The notes under the pieces are model-generated. The model did not search any database. It was given only the letters and a program-made list of their open reading frames with translations, and was not told the origin of the DNA. Made by a program: the position numbers and the translations under genes. A DNA stretch of 64,000 nucleotides from Paenibacillus sp. PCH8 (GTDB taxonomy: Bacteria > Bacillota > Bacilli > Paenibacillales > Paenibacillaceae), in contig NZ_PKQK01000001.1 in the NCBI RefSeq assembly GCF_002968835.1, positions 62,001 through 126,000 of the forward strand, given 5' to 3'. Shown piece after piece: positions 63,475-64,000 of this stretch. The number at the start of each line of letters is the position of its first letter. Positions within the stretch are counted from its first letter, which is position 1.

Positions 63475-64000
63475 ATTCCCACCTAGATTAGTTTTTATTT
63501 TATTTTTTTAAAAGTTAGTAGCTTTCTTAGTTAAAGAACAACCATATATCATGGCTTATTACTACAAATCTCGCTTTATAAATAATATCACATCACTAAG
63601 TGTTTAGGAACTTATGTTCTTCTCCAGTTCTAGTAAGGATGAAATTGTTGCTGAGTATTTCTTTTCCTGCTGTGTTAGTGACACACTTTAGATACTCACT
63701 TAAATATCCCCAATCTAAAATCTTAGAAATTCATTCTGTAACAGCAAGGAAAGGTTCACGGCTATTGCTGCGTAAGTATATTCTATGTGTAGAAGGATAG
63801 ATGATTGAAATTCACTTGATTAATCAATCATCGCCCTACAAAATGTCTAGAGTTGAAAATCGCATACGGACTTTTAAAAAGAAAATTTCATACTTGAACA
63901 TTAGTTAAAATATTCAATTTAAGTGAGCTATGTGACTCTCAAACAATACACTTATTCGCCACCGCCACCATCTTCGCAGGCATCTCTTCCCTTAACCGCC
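63475..64000. other. AT-rich spacer ending in the right direct-repeat copy
   Basis: No convincing gene. The right copy of the 16-base direct repeat is at 63951-63966. The last 49 bases could be the 3' end of a minus-strand gene entering from outside (ending either '...CEDGGGGE' at 63952 or '...EEMPAKMVAVANK...' slightly further), but the frame cannot be decided. The plus-strand frame at 63600-63800 has no ribosome site. Confidence 0.4.
63951..63966 (+). repeat. Right copy of the direct repeat CTTATTCGCCAC(T/C)GCC
   Basis: Matches 56766-56781 at 15 of 16 positions in the same orientation. See the left copy. Confidence 0.45.

Noticed and set aside
63600..63800. 66-codon plus-strand ORF near the window end
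   Set aside because: No start context or domain; left unannotated.

Overview
The window looks like a chromosomal segment of a spore-forming Firmicute, most probably a Paenibacillus. The reasons are strong AGGAGG-type ribosome binding sites, frequent GTG/TTG starts, CotB/CotH-type coat genes, a GerA-type germinant receptor operon, lipoprotein signal peptides and a base composition that is near-balanced in the core and clearly AT-rich at both ends. The genus is an inference; there is no rRNA or other marker gene here. No tRNA, rRNA, CRISPR array or intact transposase was seen.

Layout. 0-1 kb: end of a secreted protein and a small lipoprotein, AT-rich. 1.4-7 kb: a phnDCEE importer operon (minus strand) and a divergent 2',3'-cyclic-nucleotide phosphodiesterase/5'-nucleotidase. 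7-9 kb: a VOC protein and a WYL regulator. 9-12.7 kb: a heterodimeric ABC exporter with one degenerate ATP site. 13-17.3 kb: a spore coat cluster, with a CotH kinase divergent from a CotB-like protein carrying a Gly-Asn-Ser/Lys repeat tail, then a small membrane ORF, an ArsB-type permease and a second CotB-domain protein. 17.4-29.4 kb: one long minus-strand Ter (tellurium/stress) locus in the order terB, three terD-type genes plus one terA-type gene, CitE-like aldolase, phosphoribosyltransferase-TRSP, StiP/PELOTA, HAD, ATP-grasp, xpaC, telA. This is the complete Ter-associated biosynthetic module, in which enzymes probably make a nucleoside-like metabolite used with the TerD/TerB/TelA membrane-associated proteins. 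29.7-33 kb: a lipoprotein, a transglutaminase remnant, a NERD protein and a beta-hydroxyacid dehydrogenase. 33.2-37 kb: a gerAB-gerAA-gerAC-type receptor operon with two broken genes. 37-43 kb: small membrane proteins and lipoproteins, galactokinase, a DUF2268 protease and a broken MerR-TipAS regulator.

43.4-63.5 kb is accessory. It holds a secreted protein and a lipoprotein; a PLD-SF2 helicase with an overlapping MazG-like pyrophosphatase; a WXG100-type toxin with an immunity candidate; and a HEPN-like protein divergent from an XRE regulator. A four-gene ABC-three-component-type conflict operon follows (MBL hydrolase, trypsin-like protease, middle component, SMC-like ATPase). Then come an XRE-ImmA/IrrE protease with a PIN-like toxin, and a type IIG-like restriction-methylase with a D12 adenine methylase. 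A 16-base direct repeat (15/16) brackets the last two systems, 7.2 kb apart.

A striking general feature is that five otherwise well-conserved genes are each broken by a single-base change: xpaC, the gerAB-type gene, the gerAA-type gene, the TipAS regulator and the WXG100 toxin. Two of these are G-run shortenings that one extra G repairs exactly. This may mean base-level errors in the assembly rather than, or as well as, real gene decay.
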